From assembly GCF_030445035.2 (NCBI RefSeq), contig NC_080676.1, positions 9,400,940 to 9,464,939 of the forward strand: a DNA stretch of 64,000 nucleotides. Direction: 5' to 3'. The position numbers were made by a program, and so were the translations under genes. Source of the DNA: Dasypus novemcinctus (taxonomy: Eukaryota; Chordata; Mammalia; Cingulata; Dasypodidae). The notes under the pieces are model-generated. The model made no database searches. It was given only the letters and a program-made list of their open reading frames with translations, and had not been told where the DNA came from. Below are positions 12,150-22,984 of the stretch, in pieces; within the stretch, counting starts at the first letter, position 1; the number at the start of each line of letters is the position of its first letter.

Positions 12150-12723
12150 GCCGCGGAGGCGGGGAGCGGGCGCTGGGGGGGAGGAGGGGAGGCGGCGGCG
12201 GCTGCAGCATCCCAGCCCGGCCGCGGCGGCCGGCGCGCCCCGCTGACAAAGGCGCCCGGCCCCGGGAGCGGGCGACGAGCGCGCCGCAGCCCTAGCTCCA
12301 GCCCCCGCGGCGTGAGCCCGGGACGCGAGAGAGGACGCTGCGCGCACCGGAGCCCCGCGGCCGAGGCGCGGCCCGTGCGCCCTGGGCGCGGGACTCTGCC
12401 GTCGCAGCCTGGCGCCGAGCTTCCCAGCGCGGGCCTCGGCGCGCCTCCCCGATCGGCGCCCGACCCCGGGGGCCATCCCCAAGCGCCCTAGCGCCAACTT
12501 CACCGGGAGCGCTCCAACTCCAGGCCGCCCTGCGCGGCCGAGAGGGCGCCGTGCGGGGTTCCGGCCGTGAGGGCTTGCCCCTGGCCCTGCGGAGGGAGTC
12601 GGCGACCGCCGGGTTGCTCGGGCGCCCCAGAGCGGGCGGCGGCGGCTGACGCTTCCCCGGAGAGTCCCGGACCTGCCAGTGCCGGGGATTCCTTTGGGAC
12701 AGGCGCTGGCTCTTTCTTTTATG
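12150..12723 (+). other. SPSB4: Predicted SPSB4 exon 1 (5' untranslated)
   Basis: The 3' end is supported by a near-consensus donor: exon bases ATG followed by GTGAGTAG at 12724. The 5' end is only a guess from the CCAAT box. Scanning 12110-12720 on the + strand, I find no ATG at all until the one formed by the last three exon bases (12721-12723). A start site anywhere after 12107 would therefore make that the first AUG of the transcript. SPSB genes commonly begin with a non-coding exon. The exon has not been shown to be transcribed. Confidence 0.55.
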
Positions 12724-12949
12724 GTGAGTAGAGCTCCTGGCGAGGGGCGCGGACCTCGTGCTGCCGAGCACTCGCCGCAGCCGGCGCTCCTGGCATCGGC
12801 CCCGGCCACCCGAATTCCTCACGGCGCGTGGTGGTAGTCCGAGCGGGTCGGTCTGCGTGCAGCCTTGGGGCGTGCAGGGCAGGCCGAGGAGGCGGTGGGT
12901 TCGAAGCCTGCTCTCTGCGTAGTGGAGACCGCGCGCGGAGCTGCTCCCG

Positions 12950-13165
12950 CCCGTGCCACTCCGCCCGAGTTTGGGTCCAAGAGCCGCCGCTCCCTTGCTG
13001 GATGACCTTGGGCAAACCGTGAAGCCTCGGTTTCTTCCTCCGTAGGATGGGGGTGGCCCTAGGAGTATCGGGAGGATCAATGAGGTGGTGCCTGGAAACT
13101 GCGGAAACCCGTGCGGGGCACCCAGGCAGCGCTCAATCAAATGTGAGCTCGCATTATTATCCACG
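12950..13165 (+). repeat. MIR copy
   Basis: Has the MIR core 'ggatgaccttgggcaaaccg', then 'cctcggtttcttcctccgta' and a 3' part ending 'gcgctcaatcaaatg'. It lies inside the CpG island just after exon 1. Confidence 0.75.
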
Positions 13166-13744
13166 GTGTGAGCCCGAGCTCCAAGCTTGTCTTACAACTT
13201 CCCGGAGCTGCAGCGGCTCCCTTGCCTATGAAATGGGGCCGGTAATTCCTGGTGGTCTGTTGGGGGGGGGGGGGGCGGGAGGAGGGGTTCAGTGCAAGCA
13301 TCAGTCGCGTAGCATGCAGTAGGCGCTGGTGAAGCGGCGATTGTTATCGTTAATTCCTGACCCTGGTTGCCGGACCCGAGTCCCGCTCAGGGCCAGTTAC
13401 CGGCCTTGGCTTGGATAGAAACTTGGAGAAGCTCAGGAAGCCAAGAGGTGGCGGGCTCCAGGATTCCCGGGCGGGCGAACCCAGGGGTCGGGGGCTGGGG
13501 GGCTGGGGAGTCGGGGAAGGAGAGACGAGGTGAGATCTTGGAGCAGGGCAGATGTGTCCGCCCGGGGCGCGCAGGACGCTCCTCGGCTCCAGCCAGAAGG
13601 CGACGCCAAGTGCACCCTCCCCCTGGCGGCGGAGCGGGGGCGGGGAGCGGCGGCGCCTGCCGCGGGGACGGCGGAGCGTGGGCTGTGGCCGAGTGGAGGG
13701 GAGGTGGAGGAGGGGGCGCAGTTGACCCGCTGCTGCGAGGTGGA

Positions 13745-13840
13745 GCGGTCTAGGCTGTGGCGTCAGGCCTGGGTTCAAGTTTTGCCTGCGCTGTGACCTT
13801 GGGCAAGTTTTCTAACCTCACCCAGTTCAGTTTGCTAATA
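13745..13840 (+). repeat. MIR fragment
   Basis: 'gcctgggttcaagttttgcc' followed by 'gctgtgaccttgggcaagtt' is the central MIR segment. The 3' half is missing or unrecognisable. Confidence 0.75.
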
Positions 13841-14769
13841 TGCGCCCCACCCTCCTACGCAGGGGCGTGGGGGTGGAGACCGGGGTCTGGGAAGGTGAAA
13901 ATAGGAGTTCTCTCCTCCCTGGGATTCCTGTGTCTCCCCACCAACTCCCCTTGTGATGCGCCTCAATCTGAAGTCCTGAGACGCGACGCCGCAACCCCGG
14001 GGGAAACGCTGTTAGAAGGAGAATCCAGGACCTGCCCAGGCTCTTTCGGGTCTCTGCGCTGTGGGAAGAGGCTGTCTGGACTCTAGATCTCCCCGTCCCT
14101 CGGTCTCCCCGTCGCTCAGTCTTTCCCCACCTTGGTGCCTCTGTCCTCCGGCTAATCCTGTAGCTGCTGTCCTCACGCTGATTGAAGATGTCCCTCAGCC
14201 CCCAAAATGATTTTTAAAGCTTTGCTGACCAGTCGAGGTTGTAGCAAGAGATGTAACAGTCAGTACACAAAGGCATGCTCCTCTGAGCCACATACCTTCT
14301 GGTGGATTCCATTTTTTCAAGAACTTCCTTTCAAAAGGGTAAAAATAATTTAAGCCACCTTTGGCAAACAAAATCTAACTTCCTGGCCCTTCCACTGTAT
14401 TTACATCTCCCCGGTTTATATTTTTATTCAGTTTTATAGACTCATGAATTCTTTTAACATAAAAAAAAAGGTTGGCAAAAGAAATCACCGGCAACTGTCA
14501 AAATGCATGACAAACTGGGGAAGAATTGCCATTCATATAAAATGTATCTCTTTGATATGTAAAAGATTTCCCCAGTCAAAAAGCAAAAGCCCAGCAGCAG
14601 GCACAGACTGTAAACAGTTGAGATACACAGAGTGAATCAGAAGTGACACGCTTATGACGCTTATGACGAGCTGGTTTACCTCAGAGGAAAAAGCAAGTTC
14701 GAACTACAGTGTCATACAGTTTTTCACCTACCGGGTGAGCAAATAGAAATAACCATTTGTCAGGAGCAT
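13841..14769. other. Intron 1, unique sequence; possible regulatory DNA
   Basis: After the CpG island, 14170-14640 is AT-richer and I cannot match it to a repeat. It holds TAAT-type and CTTTG-type motifs and a small tandem 'acgcttatg' x2 at 14648-14665. It could be a conserved element near the promoter; that is a guess from the absence of repeat features. Confidence 0.35.
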
Positions 14770-15000
14770 CTTTTTAAAAATGTAAACAGAGCAAGCCCCT
14801 CCCTATCTTAGAACCTTCCCGCGGGTGCCCTGGAGTAAAATCCAGACACCCCCAGGGCCCTGCAGCCTGGTGACTGGCCCCTCCACCCCTCTTCTCACCA
14901 TTCACCCCTCCACCGCCCACCCCTGGCCACCTCGCTTCCCTCTGCTCCAGGGCTTTTTCCCTGGCTGTCCTCTCTGCTTACTGTCGCGCTGTGTTTTCTT
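14770..15000 (-). repeat. Ancient mammalian repeat fragment, antisense
   Basis: Phrases such as 'ggagtaaaatccagacaccc' and 'ttccctctgctccagggct' are the minus-strand form of the repeat family seen in sense at 57715-58760. Family name not assigned. Confidence 0.45.
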
Positions 15001-15015
15001 CTGACTGGCTCATCT

Positions 15016-15037
15016 CCCCCCCCCCCCCCCCCCCCCC
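15016..15037. repeat. Poly-C tract (C22)
   Basis: Twenty-two consecutive C at 15016-15037. Its length in an assembly should be treated with caution, since homopolymers of this size slip. Confidence 0.95.
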
Positions 15038-15039
15038 GT

Positions 15040-18000
15040 AGGCAGCCTACCCTGAGTGGGCTTCGCTTCTCTCCCAGGAAGTGGGCAGGGGCCAGGGCAG
15101 AGTCCCTTGCGCTCTTGGGGAAGAGCACAACTCGCCAGGTCTCTTGTCACACAGCCAGGCCTGGAAAGGTCCCTTTCTGTTGGCACAAAGGGGCTCGAGG
15201 AATGGGTCCTCCCCAGGTGCCCCCCCCCCAACTAAAAAAGACTACTTCCTGTCAAAAATCAGGGGGGTGACAGGACCTGGGGTGAGGTCATCAGAAGTCT
15301 GCTTTGTAGTCATTTTATTTTTACAAAAATAAATACAGTAATGTGTGCACTTATGTGTATAACCATACATGCAACAAAACAAAGAAACCCAGCAACACAT
15401 TTTTAATAATGTATGGCCATTAAATACATGGCTTATCTGCTGCCACTCATCTCAAGAAGTAGGGATCTGTTCTGGGGCTACCAGATGTGGAAAAAGTTGT
15501 CTTTGCTGAACTCTTTGGGAAAGAGGATGACAGGCCCCAAATCAAGTATCATCAAGAACTATTAAACAGATTTTCCAGAGCATATGAGTTTTGCTTTACA
15601 TAACTTAAACCCTTGTAAAATGTATACTTGAACGCATACCTTTCTAATTATGAATTTTAAAATGTTGAGAAATACAAACCATTCAGGAGATGTAGAGAGG
15701 CTCTTCCTTCTTTAATCAGACAAGCCCTGTCTAATGCAACCAGAGGTAGCCCATGCCCTCCGAGTGCTGGCCCCTGGCAAGCAAGGCAGCAGTGTAGCAG
15801 GAAACAGACCCGGGACTCTTCTTCCAGTGAGGATGGAGACACGGTGGGATGGGTGGAGGGCTGTCACAAGGGGGTGCCTGGCCCTGCTTGGGAGGGTCAG
15901 GCAGGCAGGGGAAGGTGGGAAGGCCCCCAGACAATCAGGTGTGAACAGATGCGGTGCCCTGAGAGTCTGGGCTGGCTGGGAGGAGGTGGGCGGTGCTGGG
16001 AGGCGGGCAGGGTTTACTGTGCCGGCTGTGGGAGACTAGTGGGGGCAGCTCTGGAAAACCCTTGTGTAAGGAGCTAGGGGCGCGCTTCTCTCTGGAGTGG
16101 GCGGCTTGGTCAGGTATCGTCTTGGCAGCGTGGAGGGTGGGCTGGAGGCAGGGAGGCCCGTGGGAGGCTGCTGCGGAATCCAAGCAAAATCTCAGCTAAG
16201 GGAGGGGTGACGAGTCGAATTGGGAGCTCCTCCAGACAGGGTGGTCCGGGGCAGAAAAGAGCGTGTGCAGAGAGGACCCCGGCACGCGGGAGACCGAAGA
16301 GGCCCAGCTCAGCGCTGGTGGTGTGGATTCGGAGGTGCCGGCGGGTCCCCAGCTTTCCGGCAGGGCAGGGGTGGGCATGCCCACGGTGGAGGGCCCAGAG
16401 CAGCCTGGAAAGCCTCTGCTCCTGGTGCAGAGAGGCCAGCTGGCTCTCTAAGGTCGTTTGAAGGAACGTCCAGTCTGGGGGGCCAGGCAGAGGCTCCCGG
16501 GGCGCTGGGGCTGGGGGCCCAGCTTGGCTGGTGTCTGCAGAGGGCTGGAAATGCACACGGTAGGAGAAGACACACGGAGACAGAGGAGTGGAGGCCGGAG
16601 GCGTGACCTCCAGGACACCCCAGGTATGGGCAGCAGCTGCCGCGGTGCCCCAGGCCTCCGTGTGCCGGCGCACGCAGGGGGACAGGCCCGGCGGCCTCAG
16701 AGGGCCTTTAGTGCCATCTCTGGTGGACCCAGGGCTCTGCCTTCCACAGTGAGAGGGGCTCGACCCAGTTGGGGACCTCAGCAGACGGCTACCTGCTTGT
16801 CGCCCTCTATGGGACACGTGAGTCCCTCGACTCCGGGGCTGGAATTCGGGGCCTGGAGTGGCTGCCTCACCTGGCTCTCCTCCCGCCTCCCTCTCTAGGT
16901 CTCCCCTCCCTGCTTCCTCGCCATCCTCTCTCCTTCTGACTCTTCTCCCCCATCAGCTCAGAAATACTCCCAGAGGTCCATGGAAATCCAAGCGGATCTC
17001 TCTGGTGCCTGTCGCACGAATCGCTTTGCCTTTCTTTCGAGCGCCCCCAGCATTCAGACGGTGGTTAGTTCTGCAAGTCGGGGAGGTCCGGCTTGGGGGA
17101 CAAAAGAGGGGGACTGGACAGAAGGTTATGGCGTGTTCTTCAGAGACCTTCTTCCCCAGGGTCCCTTGGGCGCCCCCCCAGGCTCTACCCCCTCCCCACC
17201 CCCCCCGGGCCTTGGCAGGCTTGATGGAGACCAGCTGTCCTGCAGAGCCCCCGCGAGCAGGGGGCGCCCCACCAGCTGCCTGGACGCAGGGGCCTCTGCG
17301 GCTCGCAGGTGTGTCTGTCCACTGGCCGCGCGGAGCGTGCGGGCCGGCCACCGCCTTCGTCCCGTGCCCTCCCTCCTTGCCGGTGACAGCCTGATCTCTC
17401 GCCTCGGTGGCCCCCGGGTGGCCCCCGGCTCAGGCGTGCGGGAGGATTCCCATGGAAACCCCCCGAGGAGAGGCTGGGAAGCCTTCTTGATTGACGCCCA
17501 GGAAGGCAGGCGGGAGACGGTCACCTGGTCCTGGACAGATGGCCTCCCTCTGTGAGCTCAGGGAAGAAAAGCCCATGGCAGCGGGAGCGCGAGTGTGGAG
17601 AGGGGGGCTGGCGGGCTCGCTCGCATAAAGCTCGGGGGCTCTCTGGTACAGCCACCCTCAGCTGGTTCTTTCAGAACGAGCATCTTCTCATTAAGCAGCC
17701 CGGCCACGAGGAGAACCTCTCAGACATCATCAGGCCAACCGAGGCAGGAGGAGGCGGGGGTGACCCGACAGGAAGGCAAAGCTGAGGCGGAGGCGCCCTC
17801 TTCCAGGCAGCGTGTTGCTTCTATCCGTTCGCCCGCCCGCTTGGCTGAGCCAGGCCCCTGGGGGGTCCTGTGCCCTCCAGGTGCCCGCAGGGGTGGCAGG
17901 AGGCAGGGCTACATCCTGGGGGGTGGGTGCTGTGGTGGAGACAAGAGAGAGGCGAGGGGGCACCCCGGAGGAGACGGGGGTGGGCTGGGAGCAGCACGTC

Positions 18001-19429
18001 AGGGCCTGGTGCCCACGGGGACCTGCCGGCGGGGTGGAGTGAAGGGGTCGGCCAGGAGGGATCGGGGCACATTTTGGGGGCTGAGCTTAGGAGTCTGAAC
18101 CGCCTGCTGAGAGCCGGGGGGAGCCTGCGGAGGATTTTAAGCAGGGGGTGTGATTGGGTTAGCGCTGCATTTCTGTAGTAATTTGAAAGCAGTATGCCTT
18201 CTAGTACAGGAATTCGAGTATCACACTGGGTCTCTGACGGCCTTGGCCGTTTTTCGGACCTGGTAAGGGGTGAGGGCTCTCCCTGGAGGAAAGTGATTGC
18301 GTCTTCCACTTTCCTGCAGCCCCCCGCCCCCCAGTGGGCATCATTGCTGTTGGTAAAATGAAGGAATGGCCTTTACCTCTGGCCAGTGTAAAGCAGAGGT
18401 CGCTCTGAGGGGAGGGGGCCGCTTCCCGCTGCCCCTTCTTGTCCCCTCGCAGGCGCTGCTTGTCCAGACAGGCCTCCGAGCCCGAGCTGGCGTCCCCAGC
18501 CTCCACGCCTGCGCAGCATTTCACCAACCGCGGTGGCTCCTTCGGCAGCGTGGCCGCGAGCGTCTTCATTTTCCCGTCATTTGGGAACCCCGGGGTCCGG
18601 GGTCCAGGGCAGGGCGCTCGGCAGGTTGGGGTTTTGTTTTCTTGCTCAGCCGTGATTGAAGCTGGGGCATGGTTCCTTCCAGATAACGTAATTAAGCGTC
18701 GCCATCCAAGCGTGGCCCGAGAAATTAAGTGTGGTTTCAGGAGGGGAAGTGATGGCGGCCCCCGCTGTTTCCTGGGCTGACACAGGACGTTACTCCTCGG
18801 AGGAAGTCAGAGCCTGCGTCCCTCCCGCACGCCTGGCCCTGCGCCACGGGGTGTGGTGGAGCCGGGTGACAAGGCTCTGCTCCCGAGGGCTGGAGAGAGA
18901 CAGCAGGGGCTGGGCCTGACCCGGCCACTGCTGCGCCCCCCGCCTTCCGCAGGACCCCACCTGGCACGGGACCGGCACCTGTTACGCGTCTGTGGGATGA
19001 ACGAAGTGGCCAGAGCAGGGATGGAGGCAACTGCAGTCTCCACCAAAGGCGCCACATGGATACAGCTGAGGGGCAGCTGCTCCCGAGGCAGGGACCGTGT
19101 CAGTGGCAAAACTAGGTCCCTGGTGCCCGTCCTCTGACTCCAGCCCTGTCCTCTAAGGGAGCCGGGAGCGAGCCGCTCGCGTGCCCACAGCCCGTGCCCA
19201 CGCTCTGCCCTGTGTGTGTGTCTGCGCATAAGCGCTGGCGGAAGCTTCCTGTCCCCAGGGACCCCCCGGGGTGGACTTGCAGATGGATGAGGCCAGAAGC
19301 ACTTTGCCCCCAGCTGGCTAGTTGTGGACAAAGGCGGAGGGTGGTCTGGTTCAGCCGGCTTCCTCAAGGAGGTAGAGCTCCTAGGTGGGATTGGGGTGGG
19401 GGGCTGTATCTGACAGTCAAGGGGGTGCT
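15040..19429. other. GC-rich intron 1 sequence, no exon recognised
   Basis: Many overlapping frames on both strands (up to about 235 codons near 16110-16817) come from high GC and few stops. None looks like a known protein. 18660-18740 holds an AT-rich island with 'gataacgtaattaagcg' inside GC-rich DNA, which could be a regulatory element. 15300-15660 is AT-rich and unassigned. No splice-bounded coding exon found. Confidence 0.5.
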
Positions 19430-19985
19430 GGTGCAAAATACCATAAATCTGTGGGGTGTATGTATTTGGGGTAGGAGCTTACAGTTACCATTCCTTAAAG
19501 CATAAGTTACTTCCCTCACCAAAGTCTCTTGTCAAGTGTTGGAGCCAGATGGCTGCCGACGTCTGCAGGGCTTCAGGTTTCCTGGGTTCCTCTCTTCCTG
19601 GGGCTTGCCTCTCTCTGCACTCAGCACCTCTGTTTTCTGCCAAGGCCAGCTATAGACTATCAGGCTTACGGCTTGTTTCTCTTCCCGGGGCCTTCTCTCT
19701 TTCCTCACGACCAAGCTCCTCCGTGTGCTTACTTCCCGGGGCTCCAGCTCAAACTCCAACCTCCCTTCTCTGTGGTGCAGTTTCTCTGTGAGTCCCCACC
19801 CACCAAGGGTGCGGGGATGCAACGTCCTACTGATGTGGCCCAATCAAAGCCTTAATCATTATTTAATCAAGTAAAGTAAAACCTCTGAATCCAGTACACT
19901 CTAATGAGCCCAGAGGAAAAGACCAGTTTACAAACATAATCCCGTATTTCTTTTGGGAATTCATCAATAATGTCAAACTGCCACA
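19430..19985 (+). repeat. Xenarthran-type interspersed repeat
   Basis: The 3' half reads 'gatgtggcccaatcaaagcc', 'ttaatcattatttaatcaag', 'gtaaaacctctgaatccag' and 'accagtttacaaacataatc', and ends 'caataatgtcaaactgcca'. I recall this block as common in armadillo and sloth DNA; it may be a lineage-specific LTR or non-autonomous element. A related copy may lie at 53925-54320. Class and borders uncertain. Confidence 0.5.
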
Positions 19986-21000
19986 GGGGTGGTGAGGAAG
20001 GAGGGGCTGTGGGCCATCCCCCCAGCTGGACCAAGACGTGGAGCCTGACCACGGCCTGGCCGAGCAGCTGGACTCTGGATTTCCTAGGTCCGGCCAGGCG
20101 CTGCCAGGGGGAATTCTGTCCTTCCAGTCTGATCTTGACCCTTGCCCTGGACAGGTTCCACGGGACTGAGAACAAGTCACTTCGCCCCGCTTCTGTTCCT
20201 GCGTCCGTTCCGTTCCCAGCTCCAGGAGAATCGGGAGCTGGGACTTCCCTGGGGAGGCGGGGAGGCCTGGGTGGGTCGGGCCAGGTGAGGGCAGGAGAGA
20301 CCCTCGCTCCAGGCCAGCGCCTGGCGGGGCCCGGGGAGCGCGCTTAGTCGCTGCTGCAGGGCACTGACCCTGATCCCCGTGCCTCCCGCTAGAAACCCTC
20401 CGCGTCCTCCTGCACACCCCCGGTCGCTTCTTTCTTTTTTTCCCTTGTCTCTGAAGAGTGATTTCATTCATCTAACAGCTCGTGCCCAGTTGTGAATTAA
20501 GAGTTCACTAAGCCCTTTAAGTTTCTTGTAAAGTTTCCAGGACTACAAAGCAGAAGTATTTTTACTACTAGTTCAATCATTTTAAAGTTCTAGTTAGTTT
20601 TAAAAAAAAAAAAACTTAAAAAAAATTTATTGAAGTCTATCACTCAGATATAAACATACGTAAACAATAAGTGTATAATAATAGTTGTGAACTTATAAAA
20701 CAAACCTATAGAACGTCATACAGGACTCTCAAACTCACCCTACCACCAATACCTTGCATTGTTCTTAAACCTTTATAACAGATGATTAAAGAGCATTGTC
20801 AAAATATTACTGCTAACCAAAGTATTTCCCCCCAACCCTCCCTATTATTATCTTTATTTCATTTATATATGAACATAAATAAACAATAAGTATGTAATAA
20901 AAGTTATGAACTTACAAAGCAAACATGCATGACATCCTACAGAGGTCCCCTACATCAACCCTCCACCAACACCTTGCATTGTCATGAGACATTTGTTACT

Positions 21001-21411
21001 TTTTTTTTTTTTAAGATTCTTTTATTTATTTCTCTCCCCTTCCCCCCATTGTCTGCTCTCTGTGTCTATTCACTCTGTGTTCTTCTGCGTCCGCTTGCAT
21101 TATCAGGCAGCACTGGGAATCTGTCTCTTTTTTGTTGTGTCATCTTGCTGCGTCACCTCTCCATGTGCGTGGCCCCACTTCTGGGCAGGCTGCACTTTTT
21201 TCGCGCGGGGCAGCTCTCCTTGCGGAGTGCACATCTTGCAGGTGGCGCTCTCCTATGCAGGGGACACCCCTGTGTGGCAGGGCACTCCTTGCACTCATCA
21301 GCCCTGCACGTGGGCCAGCTCATCACATGGGTTAGGAGGCCCTGGGTACAGAACCCTGGACCTCCCATGTGGTAGGCGGATGCGCTATCAGTTGAGCCAC
21401 ATCCACTTCCC
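21001..21411 (-). mobile_element. Long DAS-type SINE, older head type
   Basis: The minus-strand head reads 'ggctcaactgatag', not 'ggcccagtggttag', so this copy and the one at 40554-40936 form a separate subfamily. TGTTACTTTTT is present at 20994-21004 and 21412-21422, the duplication merging with the T tail. It contains the segment missing from the deletion subfamily. Confidence 0.88.
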
Positions 21412-21526
21412 TGTTACTTTTTGTTAATGCTGATTTGAGCGTTATAGAGATAAAAGCCAATGTAATATATATTTAGGCATAGTATATATAGAAATACATA
21501 TGTGTAATGTAAAAATTTCCCTTTTA

Positions 21527-21891
21527 GGAAACGGACTTTGGCCCAGTGGTTGGGGCGTCCGTCTACCATATGGGAGGTCCGCGGTTCAAACCCCGGGCCT
21601 CCTTGACCCATGTGGAGCTGGCCATGCGCAGCGCTGATGCGCGCAAGGAGTGCCGTGCCACGCAAGGGTGTCCCCCGCGTGGGGCCCCACGCGCAAGGAG
21701 TGCGCCAGTGAGGAAAGCCACCCAGCGTGAAAAGAAAGAGCAGCCTGCCCAGGAATGGCGCCGCCCATACTTCCCGTGCCGCTGACGACAACAGAAGCGG
21801 ACAAAGAAACAAGACGCAGCAAATAGACACCAAGAACAGACAACCAGGGGAGGGGGGGGAATTAAATAAATAAATAAATCTTTAAAAAAAA
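21527..21891 (+). mobile_element. DAS-type SINE (deletion subfamily) with 16-bp duplication
   Basis: Head 'ggaaacggactttggcccag', box B 'ggttcaaaccccg', A-rich tail. The duplication AAAAATTTCCCTTTTA is exact at 21511-21526 and 21892-21907. It shares with the 7265-7618 copy the loss of about 45 bp between 'gccgcccata' and 'cttcccgtgccgctgac' and the 'ggaaacgga' start. The two copies therefore descend from one source variant. It lies head-to-head with the SINE at 21001-21411. Confidence 0.92.
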
Positions 21892-22010
21892 AAAAATTTC
21901 CCTTTTAACCTTTTTTAAATGTGCAATTAGCTACATTTATGATGTTGGGCTACTGGCACCCATAGTTGTTCCTTTAGAGTGCATCCCAGTGTTAAAATTA
22001 TAGTCGGAGC

Positions 22011-22890
22011 AACTTAAAGGCACACTCATCGTTTACCGGGCACCTCCTGGGGGCCCGTGCTGTACCAGGCACTGGGCAGACGGGCTCTCCTGGTCCTTGT
22101 AATGTCAGGCAGGGTCAGCACATCGTCAGCAGATGAGCCTCCAGGGGGTTCCGTGCTTGCCCAGGGGTCAGGCAGGGCTTCAAGCCGAGCCTTTCCTGCT
22201 CTGCCTTTTATTCTGCTCCACCAGTTTTCCTTAATGGCTCTCCACTGTAGTGGACACAAGCACGCTGCCCCACCCCTGGATCAGGGGTGCTGCACAGGGG
22301 CCGTCTGTTGTATGTCCACCCTGTGACACCCCTGGGATGGCTGCCTTTGGGATCCCCATCGGCTATTGGTGGGGACAGAGGCTGAGGCCCCAGACTCCAG
22401 CCAAGAGGGGAGCACCATGCCCCCCAGTGACCGGCCTGAGCCGTGGCCAAGCACTAGTGAGATGTCTCACCTGTGGCTGCTGCGTGGCTGTCGCTTTCCA
22501 GCACAATTCAAGGTGTCTCTTCAAAGACAGCAGCCCCCACGTTGGTGTGGAGGAGATGCGCGAGCGCCCTGGGGTCATGTCAGCCCGGCCACTTCCTGGA
22601 TGCATGCCCGAACAACCTCGGAGCCCGTTTCCTCCTTTGTAGGAAGGGCACACCCCGTCTACCTTGAAGTTCACGTACAAGGTTGCCTGCCTCCTGGTGC
22701 AGAGCCGGTGCAGATCTTTGAGGTCCGTTGTGGAGAAAGCACAGGGAGTGGAAGCAGTGGGGATTTGGGGTCAGGCTCTTAAGCACGTGACGTTGGCCGA
22801 GCTTCTCTTCTGAGCTCCAGTATCCTGGTCTGCTAGAACGGGCATAAAGTGCCTTTGAGCGGATTACATGAGGGGCAGATTACACACGGA
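22011..22890. other. Intron 1, mostly unassigned
   Basis: GC-moderate sequence without a supported exon. A MIR-like fragment (+) lies near 22585-22650 ('ggccacttcctggatgcatg', 'cccgtttcctcctttgtagg'). Confidence 0.45.
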
Positions 22891-22891
22891 T

Positions 22892-22892
<1 letters not shown>

Positions 22893-22922
<30 letters not shown>
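22893..22922. repeat. (CA)n microsatellite
   Basis: Fifteen uninterrupted CA units. Likely length-polymorphic. Confidence 0.95.
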
Positions 22923-22924
<2 letters not shown>

Positions 22925-22984
22925 CTTATGGAGGCAGCCCCGTATATGTGCTTGTTCTCGTTACACCTGTACCTCTCACATTTT

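Larger units (their letters stand above)
11330..13760. promoter_or_regulatory. SPSB4: CpG island, likely SPSB4 promoter
   Basis: About 2.4 kb is dense in CpG, with GC-boxes, an inverted CCAAT box at 12085-12089 and a CACGTG E-box near 11742. No TATA box lies at a convincing place, as is common for CpG-island promoters. It is the only strong CpG island upstream of SPSB4 exon 2 and on the right side for a + strand gene. Promoter identity is inferred from composition and position; the start site is not visible from sequence alone. Confidence 0.75.
20610..22010 (-). mobile_element. L1 3'-end remnants, antisense, split by two SINEs
   Basis: Two parallel segments, 20620-20840 and 20850-20999, share the order 'aaacaataagt...aataa...gttgtgaacttataaaac...accttgcattgt'. 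They are copies of the same antisense L1 3' region, placed tandemly. The second continues after the SINEs at 21423-21526 and 21908-22010 ('aaatgtgcaattagctacat'). Non-coding. Confidence 0.65.

Noticed and set aside
12129..13164. Long minus frames (226 and 290 codons) in the CpG island
   Set aside because: GC-driven open frames with low-complexity Arg/Ala/Pro/Gly content, overlapping each other and the predicted SPSB4 exon 1.
16110..16817. A 235-codon minus frame in intron 1
   Set aside because: Overlaps several other frames on both strands, no known domain, no splice or initiation context.
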